Source: Armatimonadota bacterium (lineage in GTDB: Bacteria; Bacillota; Desulfotomaculia; Desulfotomaculales; Nap2-2B). From it: a stretch of DNA of 42,850 nt. A program made the translations under genes and the position numbers. Where the stretch lies: positions 1 through 42,850 of the forward strand of contig JAIMBK010000023.1 of the NCBI GenBank assembly GCA_023511535.1, read 5' to 3'. Each line of letters begins with the position of its first letter. Positions within the stretch are counted from its first letter, which is position 1. The notes below the pieces were generated by a model. It saw only the letters and a program-made list of their open reading frames with translations. It was not told the DNA's origin and ran no database searches. Below, piece by piece: positions 7,380 through 14,645 of this stretch.

Positions 7380-9872
7380 GTGAGCTTAAAGGAGCGGTAC
7401 GATTTTCGCGAAATCGAGAAAAAATGGCGGCAGCGCTGGGCCGAACAGGAGCTCTACGCCGTCGAGGATTTCAGCGCCCGGCCGAAATTTTACTGCCTGG
7501 AAATGTTTCCTTATCCCTCGGGTAAATTGCATATGGGCCACATCCGCAATTACTCCATCGGCGATGTGCTGGCGCGTTTTAAAACCATGCAGGGGTACAA
7601 CGTCCTGCACCCCATGGGCTGGGACGCCTTCGGCCTGCCGGCGGAAAACGCGGCCATCAAGCACGGGAACATCCACCCGGCGGACTGGACCATGGCCAAT
7701 ATCCGGACCATGCGCGAGCAGCTCAAGCAGCTGGGGGTCAGCTACGACTGGCGCCGGGAAATCGCCACCTGCCACCCCGGTTATTACAAATGGACCCAGT
7801 GGCTTTTCCTGCAGCTATACCACCGCGGCCTGGCCTACCGAAAGAAAGCGGCCGTCAACTGGTGCCCTTCCTGCACCACCGTGCTGGCCAACGAGCAGGT
7901 CATCGGCGCCGGGGTCTGCGAGCGCTGCAAAACGGAAGTGGAGAAGCGCGAACTGGAGCAGTGGTTCTTTAAGATTACGGATTACGCCCAGCGTTTGCTG
8001 GACGACCTGCAGCTGCTCACCGGCTGGCCGGAAAAGGTCAAAATCATGCAGGAAAACTGGATCGGGCGCAGTGAGGGGGCGGAAATCAGATTTCCGGTCG
8101 CCGGGATGAACGAGGAGATCACCGTTTTCACCACCCGGCCGGACACCGTTTTCGGCGTTACTTACATGGTGCTGGCTCCCGAGCACCCCCTGGTGGAAAA
8201 GCTGATTGCCGGCCGGGCGCAGGCGCAGGCGGTGCGCTCCTTCGTCCGGGAAGTCAGCCGTTTGAGCGAAATTAACCGCACGGCGGCGGACGCGGAGAAA
8301 ACCGGCCTGTTTACCGGGGCCTCCTGCCTTAACCCCTTAACCGGCGAACAGGTGCCGATCCTGGTGGCCAACTACGTCCTGCTGGAGTACGGCACCGGTG
8401 CCGTGATGGGCGTGCCGGCCCACGACCAGCGCGACTTCGAGTTCGCCCGCAAGTACAACCTGCCCGTTCGAGTGGTTATTCAGCCGCCGGGGGAGGAACT
8501 GGACCCCGCAACGATGACGGAAGCCTACGTGGGCGAGGGAATCATGGTCAATTCCGGCGTTTTCAACGGTCTGCCCAACCAGGAGGGCATCCGGGCGGTG
8601 ATTAAATACCTGGAGGAAAAAGGCCTGGGGCGCGGGCGGGTCAATTACCGGCTGCGGGACTGGCTGATTTCCCGCCAGCGCTACTGGGGGGCGCCCATCC
8701 CCATCGTGTATTGCGACCGTTGCGGGATCGTGCCCGTGCCGGAAAAAGATCTGCCGGTGATGCTCCCGTACGACGTCGCCTTCAAGCCGACGGGGCAGTC
8801 CCCCCTGGCGGACTGCCCGGATTTTCTCCATGCCGACTGCCCGGCCTGCGGCGGACCGGCCCGGCGGGAGACGGACACCATGGATACCTTCATGTGCTCG
8901 TCCTGGTATTATTACCGTTACACCAGCCCGCGGGAAGAGGCGGCGGCCTGGGATAAGGCGAAGGTGGACCACTGGCTGCCGGTGGACCAGTACATCGGCG
9001 GGGTGGAGCACGCCATCCTGCACTTGCTGTACTCGCGCTTCTTTACGAAAGTGCTTTATGATCTGGGCCTGGTCAGCAACGTCGAGCCCTTTACCAACCT
9101 GCTCACCCAGGGGATGGTTTTAAAGGACGGGGCCAAGATGTCCAAGTCGAAGGGGAACATCGTCAGCCCGGAGGAAATTATCGAAACCTACGGCGCCGAC
9201 ACGGCGCGCCTGTTTATCCTGTTTGCCGCCCCGCCGGAGCGGGATCTGGAGTGGAGCGACCAGGGGGTGGAAGGCTGCTCCCGCTTTTTAAACCGGGTGT
9301 GGCGGCTGGTGGCGCCGCTGGCGGAAGAGCTCCCGGCGGCCCCCTCGATTCCGGCGGGGGAATTAACCGGCGTGAACAGGGAAATGCGCCGCCTGACCCA
9401 CCAGACCATCAAGAAAGTGACCGAGGATATCGCCGTCCGGTTTAATTTCAACACCGCCGTCAGCGCCATTATGGAGCTGGTCAACGGGCTGTACCAGTAC
9501 CGGGAAGTCCCGGCCGCCGACCGCGATCCGGCCGTTCTGCGGGAGGCCGTGGAGAGCCTCTTGCTTTTGCTGGCGCCCTTTGCCCCCTTTATTGCCGAGG
9601 AACTCTGGCAGGGCACCGGACACCGGGGGAGCATCCACAAACAAAGCTGGCCGGAGTACGATCCCGCCGCGCTGGTGGAGGAGGAAGTGACGATTGTCGT
9701 GCAAATCAACGGCCGCGTCCGCGACCGCGTGGTGGTGCCCCGGGGTATTTCGACGGACGAAATGGTCGACCGCGTCCTGGCGCAGCCGCGCGTCCGGCAG
9801 TTGACGGAAGGAAAGAGGATTAAGAAGGTGATCCCGGTGCCGGGGAAGCTGGTCAATATCGTGGCCAGTTAA
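7380..9872 (+). CDS. leuS: leucyl-tRNA synthetase
   Basis: The 830-residue class I synthetase charges tRNA-Leu. The HIGH-type motif appears as [15 protein letters not shown] near residue 45. A zinc-binding cluster (CPSC...CERC) lies near residue 165-185. The CP1 editing domain contains [15 protein letters not shown] and [20 protein letters not shown], with the Asp expected for hydrolysis of mischarged amino acids. KMSKS is [10 protein letters not shown] near residue 585. The C-terminal anticodon-binding and LeuRS domains end [15 protein letters not shown]. Length is normal. It starts with GTG after GGGAGGAG and is transcribed alone from the promoter at 7257. Confidence 0.97.
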   Translation: MSLKERYDFREIEKKWRQRWAEQELYAVEDFSARPKFYCLEMFPYPSGKLHMGHIRNYSIGDVLARFKTMQGYNVLHPMGWDAFGLPAENAAIKHGNIHPADWTMANIRTMREQLKQLGVSYDWRREIATCHPGYYKWTQWLFLQLYHRGLAYRKKAAVNWCPSCTTVLANEQVIGAGVCERCKTEVEKRELEQWFFKITDYAQRLLDDLQLLTGWPEKVKIMQENWIGRSEGAEIRFPVAGMNEEITVFTTRPDTVFGVTYMVLAPEHPLVEKLIAGRAQAQAVRSFVREVSRLSEINRTAADAEKTGLFTGASCLNPLTGEQVPILVANYVLLEYGTGAVMGVPAHDQRDFEFARKYNLPVRVVIQPPGEELDPATMTEAYVGEGIMVNSGVFNGLPNQEGIRAVIKYLEEKGLGRGRVNYRLRDWLISRQRYWGAPIPIVYCDRCGIVPVPEKDLPVMLPYDVAFKPTGQSPLADCPDFLHADCPACGGPARRETDTMDTFMCSSWYYYRYTSPREEAAAWDKAKVDHWLPVDQYIGGVEHAILHLLYSRFFTKVLYDLGLVSNVEPFTNLLTQGMVLKDGAKMSKSKGNIVSPEEIIETYGADTARLFILFAAPPERDLEWSDQGVEGCSRFLNRVWRLVAPLAEELPAAPSIPAGELTGVNREMRRLTHQTIKKVTEDIAVRFNFNTAVSAIMELVNGLYQYREVPAADRDPAVLREAVESLLLLLAPFAPFIAEELWQGTGHRGSIHKQSWPEYDPAALVEEEVTIVVQINGRVRDRVVVPRGISTDEMVDRVLAQPRVRQLTEGKRIKKVIPVPGKLVNIVAS

Positions 9873-9876
9873 GCAT

Positions 9877-9900
9877 AAAGGCACAAAGGCACAAAGGCAC
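9877..9900 (+). repeat. AAAGGCAC 8-bp tandem repeat, 3 copies
   Basis: Three perfect copies of AAAGGCAC begin 4 bases after the leuS stop. The same unit forms longer arrays at 25448, 29269 and 33100, each just 3' of a plus-strand gene. Confidence 0.85.
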
Positions 9901-9948
9901 TAAGGATATATATAAAGATGGAAATTGGCGGACCACCGTTCTATGCTG

Positions 9949-9990
9949 AAAAAAATGCCGGGTGCCTTTGAGCGGCAGCCGGCATTTTGC
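9949..9990. terminator. bidirectional terminator between leuS and the DUF1540 gene
   Basis: The stem ATGCCGGGTGCC (9955-9966) pairs with GGCAGCCGGCAT (9974-9985), with one mismatch in 12. It is flanked by an A run on the left (T run on the minus strand) and TTTT on the right, so it can stop both leuS and the convergent small gene. Confidence 0.8.
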
Positions 9991-10032
9991 ACCTGTCTTA
10001 TTTTCCAACCGGTTTTTTGGTCTACTCCTGAT

Positions 10033-10182
10033 TTAACTTTTCAGTTTAAATGTTTCACATTTGGTATGGGGTGACCTGTCGGCTTTGCTCACCCCGTTGC
10101 GATCTACCTGAATCATGGAAGCGTGGCACATGACGTCTTTATTGTAGTGACATTCGGTGACGTTGCATTTGATTTGGGGCAT
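10033..10182 (-). CDS. DUF1540 small Cys-rich protein (49 aa)
   Basis: This short minus-strand frame starts MPQIKCNVTECHYNKDVMCH and ends TKCETFKLKS. The pattern IKC-x4-C-x2-N-x4-C-x-A, a beta-strand SMIQV, and a final T-x-C-x-TF is the DUF1540 signature, a family of small proteins in clostridia with four conserved Cys that probably bind a metal. The ATG at 10182 has a perfect GGAGGTG six bases upstream, and the bidirectional terminator follows the stop. Function is unknown. It is below the length used by many gene finders. Confidence 0.88.
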   Translation of the reverse strand: MPQIKCNVTECHYNKDVMCHASMIQVDRNGVSKADRSPHTKCETFKLKS

Positions 10183-10322
10183 GGTTTCACCTCCTTCAAG
10201 GTTTTATTTTAACCCTGCGGAGGTAAATCTATTCTTTCCCTGTTTTTGGAATTTCGCTTCTGTTACGACATGTTACAACAGTGCCCCCTGTTTAGTCAGG
10301 AGGAGTTTTTGGATCGTTTCTA

Positions 10323-10871
10323 TTAGCTGCTGCTTACTTCCTCCCAGGCTTCTTCGTAAACCCGCAAATCCTTTTCGCTGAATAAAACGAACCGCACTTC
10401 GGCAAATTCGTGCTCCTGGAGAAAATCGCGCACTGCGGTCAGGGCGATGCGGGCCGCCTGGTCGATGGGGAAGCGGTAGGCGCCGGTGCTGATGGAAGGG
10501 AAGGAAAGGGAGCGGATCCCGTGCTTTTTGGCCAGCGCCAGGCTGTTGTAGTAGGCATTGCGCAGGAGCTCCGGCTCTCCGTGCCGCCCGTCCTGCCAGA
10601 TGGGGCCCACGGTATGGATGACGTACCGGGCCGGCAGCCGCCCGCCGCCGGTGATCACGGCTTCGCCCGTGGGCAGCCGCCCCTGCCGGGCGACAATTTC
10701 CTTGCACTCCTCTAAGATCTGGGGTCCTCCCGCCCGGTGGATGGCGCCGTCCACCCCGCCGCCGCCCATGAGGCTGGAATTGGCGGCGTTGACGATGGCT
10801 TCGGTGTCCTGTTGGGTGATGTCTCCCTGCAGCAGGCGCAGTCTGGTTTTGCCGACGCAAGTATCCACCAT
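10323..10871 (-). CDS. macro-domain protein, O-acetyl-ADP-ribose deacetylase type
   Basis: About 182 residues. The macro-domain motifs are complete: RLRLLQGDITQQDTEAIVNAANSSLMGGGGVDGAIHRAGG, split here for description into the ADP-ribose adenine contact GDIT, the catalytic NAAN, and the GGGGVDGAIHRAGG loop, followed by the diphosphate loop FPSISTGAYRFP. This is the MacroD/YmdB type, which hydrolyses O-acetyl-ADP-ribose or removes ADP-ribose from proteins. The ATG at 10871 is chosen over the TTG at 10886 because GGAGGTGA lies 4-5 bases before it. It is a single gene, with no linked ADP-ribosyltransferase in the window. Confidence 0.92.
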   Translation of the reverse strand: MVDTCVGKTRLRLLQGDITQQDTEAIVNAANSSLMGGGGVDGAIHRAGGPQILEECKEIVARQGRLPTGEAVITGGGRLPARYVIHTVGPIWQDGRHGEPELLRNAYYNSLALAKKHGIRSLSFPSISTGAYRFPIDQAARIALTAVRDFLQEHEFAEVRFVLFSEKDLRVYEEAWEEVSSS

Positions 10872-10988
10872 TTGCCTCACCTCCAAGAAATATTTTTGAT
10901 CTTAATTTTACGGGTAGTTTTAATTATTCGGCGGCCGGCTTCCAATTCCCTTTTTCTGCTGACGGAAGGTATCCATTCTCATTTAAAA

Positions 10989-11018
10989 TTGACTTTTCTT
11001 AATATTGTCCTGTATAAT
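10989..11018 (+). promoter_or_regulatory. promoter of the DUF134-folP-folB operon
   Basis: TTGACT (10989-10994) and TATAAT (11013-11018) with an 18-base spacer and TG just before the -10: close to a sigma-A consensus. Confidence 0.75.
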
Positions 11019-11080
11019 TTAGTGAACGCTTTATTTTGAAAGACCGTTTAAACTTTTGATTCAGAACAGGAGTGTTTGAA

Positions 11081-11581
11081 ATGTCCAGACCACCAAAATC
11101 CCGGCGCGTGGAATTTTTGCCGCGGCTGACCTACTTTAAGCCGGCCGGCGTGCCGTTGCGCGAATTGGAGGAAGTCGGGCTGACCGTGGAGGAACTGGAG
11201 GCGATCCGGTTAAAAGATCTGGTCGGCCTGGAGCAGGAAGCCTGCGCGGAGAAGATGGGGGTGTCGCGCCCCACCTATCACCGGATCCTGGCCTCCGCCC
11301 GTTCGAAAATAGCCGAGGCCCTCGTCGGCGGGAAGGCGATCAGGGTGGAAGGCGGTAATTTTCAGGTGGTTATGAGGTTTTTCCGTTGCCAGAAGTGCGA
11401 AAACGAGTGGGAGTTGCCCGTCGGGCAGGGCTGCCGCGGCGAGTTGTTGTGTCCGGAATGCGGCAGCGAGGAGATAGTCAGGGCCGATGAGCAGGGCCGG
11501 CCCCTTTTTTACCGGCACAATGCCCAATTAGTTGAGGAAGAGGAAACAGAGAGAAAAACAGAAGCGGTGCAACAGGAGTGA
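11081..11581 (+). CDS. DUF134 family HTH protein with C-terminal zinc ribbon
   Basis: About 166 residues. It starts [14 protein letters not shown] with [15 protein letters not shown], the DUF134 opening. The sigma-70 region 4-like helix-turn-helix follows ([37 protein letters not shown], spanning residues 35-70). The C-terminal part has two CxxC knuckles, CQKC and CPEC, forming a probable zinc ribbon. Such proteins are predicted DNA-binding regulators, but targets are not established. The ATG at 11081 has AGGAGTG upstream. It is followed closely by folP, so it is co-transcribed with folate genes. Confidence 0.88.
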   Translation: MSRPPKSRRVEFLPRLTYFKPAGVPLRELEEVGLTVEELEAIRLKDLVGLEQEACAEKMGVSRPTYHRILASARSKIAEALVGGKAIRVEGGNFQVVMRFFRCQKCENEWELPVGQGCRGELLCPECGSEEIVRADEQGRPLFYRHNAQLVEEEETERKTEAVQQE

Positions 11582-11587
11582 CTTCTG

Positions 11588-12823
11588 TTGGAAGCAGGAA
11601 AGATGGAAGTCAGGGGGATAGAAATAAAAAACAGGACTCAGGCTCTCGCGGAAATCGCTGCGGTGGGGGCGGACGGGCAGGGCTGCCGGTTGATGGCCCC
11701 GAAAGCGGTCCACCGCGTTTTAAAGGTAAGCGGGCTGACCCCCGTCCAGGCCAACATTCTCAAGCAGGAGATGCTGGCCAAAGGAGGGGAGGCGGCCGTG
11801 GCCAGGGGGGTTGTGGACGGCAGTGTGCAGGCTACCGACGTTCTGCTGATGGGAACGTTAAAGCAGTACGAGGCTCTGCTGGCAAAGCTGAAGATGCAGC
11901 CCTTCGCGTTGAAGCAACTGGGCGAGAAAATCCGGGAAGCGCTGCAAAACCTGGAGGGGCGCCCGGTCTGCCGCCTGGCCTGCCGGGACAGGGAGCTGAC
12001 CATCGGCGAACGCACGCTGGTCATGGGGATCTTGAACGTTACACCGGATTCCTTTTCCGACGGCGGGTTGTATTTTGAACCGGAAAAGGCGGTTGAGCGG
12101 GCCTGGCAGATGGTGGAAGAGGGGGCCGACATCATCGACCTGGGCGGGGAATCCACCCGGCCGGGGGTGGTGCCGCCGACGCCGGGGTACGATCCCGTGG
12201 AGCCGCAGGAAGAATTGCGGCGGGTCCTGCCCGTGCTGGAAAAATTGGTTGCGGAAAAGATTCCGGTGCCGGTTTCCATTGATACCACGAAGGCGGTGGT
12301 AGCCCGCGCCGCCCTGGCCGCAGGCGCCCACATCATCAACGACCAGACGGCGCTGCGGGCCGATCCGCAAATGGCCGGCACGGCGGCGGAGTACGGTGCT
12401 CCGGTGATCCTGATGCACAATCAAAGCGGTACGGAATACCGCGATATGCTGGGGGAGATTGTGCATTATTTCCGCGCCAGTTTCGAAATTGCGGAGCGGG
12501 CGGGCTTAAGCCGGGAGAAGCTGATCATCGACCCCGGTTTTGGCTTCGGGAAAACGGTGGAGCAAAATCTGGAGGTTCTGCGCCGCCTGGGCGAACTGGC
12601 CTGCCTGGGCCGGCCGGTTTTGGTGGGCACCTCGCGCAAATCGATGATCGGCAAAACGTTAAACCTGCCCGTCGACCAGCGCGTGGAGGGCACGGCGGCC
12701 ACCGTGGCCCTGGCTGTTGCCGGCGGAGCGGACATTGTGCGTGTTCACGACGTGAAGGAAATGGTGCGCGTGGCCCGGATGGCCGACGCGGTAGTCCGGC
12801 GCCGGTGCGGGAGCGGGGAGTAA
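11588..12823 (+). CDS. folP: dihydropteroate synthase with N-terminal extension
   Basis: Joins 6-hydroxymethyl-dihydropterin diphosphate to p-aminobenzoate in folate synthesis. The core (residues about 140-405) shows VMGILNVTPDSFSDGG, IIDLGGESTRPG, SIDTTKAVVARAAL, HIINDQTAL, ILMHNQSG, IIDPGFGFGKT and GTSRKSMIG. The first 135 residues form an extra domain not present in the classic 270-280 residue enzyme, an extension seen in some clostridial DHPS proteins. The TTG at 11588 uses AGGAGTGA at the end of the previous gene; an ATG at 11603 is an alternative. It is seven bases after DUF134 and followed by folB. Confidence 0.95.
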   Translation: MEAGKMEVRGIEIKNRTQALAEIAAVGADGQGCRLMAPKAVHRVLKVSGLTPVQANILKQEMLAKGGEAAVARGVVDGSVQATDVLLMGTLKQYEALLAKLKMQPFALKQLGEKIREALQNLEGRPVCRLACRDRELTIGERTLVMGILNVTPDSFSDGGLYFEPEKAVERAWQMVEEGADIIDLGGESTRPGVVPPTPGYDPVEPQEELRRVLPVLEKLVAEKIPVPVSIDTTKAVVARAALAAGAHIINDQTALRADPQMAGTAAEYGAPVILMHNQSGTEYRDMLGEIVHYFRASFEIAERAGLSREKLIIDPGFGFGKTVEQNLEVLRRLGELACLGRPVLVGTSRKSMIGKTLNLPVDQRVEGTAATVALAVAGGADIVRVHDVKEMVRVARMADAVVRRRCGSGE

Positions 12824-12828
12824 ACCCC

Positions 12829-13200
12829 ATGGATAAAATTGTTCTCAAAGGAATGGAATTTTACGGCCGCCACGGCGTTCTGCCCCGGGAGAGGGAATTG
12901 GGGCAGCGCTTTATCGTGGACGTGGAAATATTTTTAGATTTAACGGAAGCGGGGCGAAGCGACGATCTTTCCCGGACGATCGATTACGCGAAAGTTTTCC
13001 GGCTGGTCGAAGAAATCGTTACCGGCCCCCCCCGGCAACTTCTGGAAGCGGTTGCAGAAGATATCGCGGCAGCCGTTTTGGAACGTTTTCCCGCGGCGGA
13101 AGCGGTGGTGAGGGTAAAAAAACCGGCGGCGCCTCTGCCGGGCCGCTTCGAATACGCGGCGGTGGAAATTAAACGGGCCAGAGAAAGAATAAACCGGTAG
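12829..13200 (+). CDS. folB: dihydroneopterin aldolase
   Basis: The 123-residue enzyme cleaves dihydroneopterin to hydroxymethyl-dihydropterin, upstream of FolP in the pathway. Signature residues are seen in IVLKGMEFYGRHGVLPRERELGQRF, split by the conserved FYGRHGV and E-x-x-x-GQ motifs, in TIDYAKVF, and in the catalytic-Lys region VRVKKPAAPLPG. The ATG at 12829 follows GGGGAG and lies 5 bases after folP. The usual third gene, folK, is absent here, because the next genes run on the minus strand. Confidence 0.93.
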   Translation: MDKIVLKGMEFYGRHGVLPRERELGQRFIVDVEIFLDLTEAGRSDDLSRTIDYAKVFRLVEEIVTGPPRQLLEAVAEDIAAAVLERFPAAEAVVRVKKPAAPLPGRFEYAAVEIKRARERINR

Positions 13201-13221
13201 GACATTTTAAACAGACTTGTT

Positions 13222-13449
13222 TTATTTCACATATTGTTGAAATTTAATTACCGCTCCCGGGTAAAGATCCGGGCGCAGGTAATCTTGCGGGTCCGTGCTC
13301 AATAAACGGACCACCCTGCCCTCGCCGGGGCCGGTATCTTCAATGATCAGCGGGACCCCCCCGATTTCGACCAGCCGGGCGGCGGGTTCTTTCATTTCCT
13401 CCAGCCCTTCAACGACCAGTTCCAGTTGCATTGGCGTATAAAGGATCAT
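13222..13449 (-). CDS. YlzJ-like protein, left-hand copy
   Basis: The 75-residue protein MILYTPMQLELVVEGLEEM... is a YlzJ-like protein, a small spore-former family encoded just after tepA. It is paralogous to the gene at 22686, sharing the start MILYTP, the middle IEDTGPGE and the end DYLRPDLYPGAVIKF. The ATG at 13449 has GGAGGTCC upstream. The frame is open further 5' but nothing there resembles the family. About 180 bases separate it from the broken tepA copy instead of about 20 in the intact pair, so it may no longer be co-expressed. Confidence 0.75.
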   Translation of the reverse strand: MILYTPMQLELVVEGLEEMKEPAARLVEIGGVPLIIEDTGPGEGRVVRLLSTDPQDYLRPDLYPGAVIKFQQYVK

Positions 13450-13632
13450 TTGGTTTTGGACCTCCGTCTCTTTTCTTTCCGTTAGAAGTTGCGATTTTAA
13501 CTCCGGACTAATTACCAGGCCCCGCCAAAAATAACTTTTCGTTCTCTGCTGGGGCCGCCAAAAAGCGGCATGGAGGATTAAGTTTTGGAGAGAAGCGCGG
13601 GTAAAAAAACCGGTCAACTTCCTGCGGCGGGC

Positions 13633-14052
13633 TTAAATTCCGCCGGGCGTCCCGGCGCTCTGCTTTTGTTCCTCGATCATTGCCTTTAGTTTACTTACCG
13701 CCTGCCCCACGCTGCCCACTTCGTCGATCAGGCCGCATTCCACCGCTTCTTTGCCGATCAGTACCGTGCCGATGTCCCGGGCCAGTTCCCCGGTGCGGAA
13801 CATCATGTCCCGGAAGGAGGCTTCGCTGACCTTCGAGTGCTGAATGACGAAGCGCACCACCCGGTCCTGCATTTTGTCCAGGTACTCGTAGGTTTGGGGC
13901 ACGCCGATGACCAGCCCGTTCAGCCTGATCGGGTGAATGGTCATACTGGCCGTCTGGGCGATAAAGCTGTAGCGCGCCGCCACGGCGATCGGCACGCCGA
14001 TCCCGCTCCTGTCGCCACCAATATGGTTGAGACCAGTATTGCTAAGGCCTGG
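13633..14052 (-). pseudogene. truncated, frameshifted tepA copy (ClpP-like)
   Basis: The frame corresponds to the C-terminal 115-120 residues of the full-length TepA at 22928-23794, with roughly four of five residues identical by eye. Shared blocks include [27 protein letters not shown] and [18 protein letters not shown]. Just upstream, around 13996-14050, residues similar to [18 protein letters not shown] can still be followed, but only by switching frame at about 14015. The segment holding the nucleophilic Ser and everything N-terminal is lost, so no active protease can be made. The break marks the left edge of foreign DNA (Rpn remnant, then the AT-rich operon). Confidence 0.85.
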
Positions 14053-14134
14053 GGGTTTATATAAGATATTGCGGGTAATATCTTGAAAAATTTCTTCTGC
14101 CCTTGTAAACTAAAGTTGGACCCGGCGGAAAGTT

Positions 14135-14303
14135 GTGGTACTTTTGGCCCAGGAATATGATATTGTTCTGAAGGTGCTCGCGGAACGATTACCCTGCCCA
14201 TCTTGTAGAACTGGTGCGGGGTGTTCCGCCCCAGTCCGTTCGACATGTGGAAAAGGAAGCAGTAGCCATCAAATGGGAATCAGACGAACGAAAAGCAGAT
14301 TAA
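14135..14303 (+). pseudogene. N-terminal remnant of an Rpn-family nuclease/transposase, frameshifted
   Basis: Reading from GTG 14135 gives EYDIVLKVLAER. After removing one T of the pair at 14189-14190 the protein continues YPAHLVELVRGVPPQSVRHV and EKEAVAIKWESDE, then stops at 14301. Joined, this is the expected start of Rpn-family (recombination-promoting nuclease/putative transposase) proteins: YDxxLKxLxxxYPxHLxELV...VRHxExExVAxxRESD. It is a remnant next to the broken tepA, at the left boundary of the island. Confidence 0.55.
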
Positions 14304-14417
14304 AAACTCTCCGCAAAGTACCTGCGTGAGTCGGTAAATCACGCCTCATTGACCCGAGGGGAAACAGCACCACTGCAATATTCATTTTTATTTTTCTTAA
14401 GCAGGAAAAATTGAAAT

Positions 14418-14423
14418 TATAAT
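14418..14423 (+). promoter_or_regulatory. candidate -10 box for the island operon
   Basis: TATAAT at 14418-14423 in an AT-rich stretch, with only a weak -35 (TTCTTA at 14394-14399, 18-base spacer). It would give a leader of about 215 bases before the SIS-HAD start. Tentative. Apart from the small frame at 14471, nothing else was recognised between 14304 and 14645. Confidence 0.3.
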
Positions 14424-14470
14424 AGAACTTTATATGGTACAAAATGGTGTGGCAGAGTAATTTTCAGAAA

Positions 14471-14603
14471 ATGAGATTATGTGTTTATTGTAGGCCATAA
14501 AATAACTGAAAAAGAAGATTTAAAAACTTTCTGTTGTTTCGAGTGGGCAGCTCTAAAATATCACTACAGTTGCCTTGATAAGCGCCTAAAGAGTCCAACC
14601 TAG
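14471..14603 (+). pseudogene. possible small Cys-rich (zinc-ribbon-like) reading frame with a frameshift
   Basis: ATG 14471 starts MRLCVYC. Skipping one base at 14492 the frame reads GHKITEKEDLKTFCCFEW and AALKYHYSCLDKRLKSPT before TAG at 14601. CxxC-GHKIT followed by further Cys looks like a small zinc-binding protein, and the composition is protein-like. Without the frameshift, a GTG at 14481 opens the second part alone. No strong ribosome site is visible. It sits in the leader of the six-gene operon. Low confidence. Confidence 0.25.
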
Positions 14604-14645
14604 CCCACCAATTTTGCCATCATTGTGCATTGAGGTAATATAATC

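Noticed and set aside
7290-7380. Possible T-box leader for leuS
   Set aside because: The leader is only about 90 bases and contains neither the T-box consensus nor a specifier stem-loop and terminator.
9188-9856. 222-codon minus-strand frame opposite leuS
   Set aside because: Antisense shadow; leuS motifs are complete on the other strand.
11638-12420. 260-codon minus-strand frame opposite folP
   Set aside because: Low-complexity Ser/Arg/Pro composition typical of antisense shadow in GC-rich DNA.
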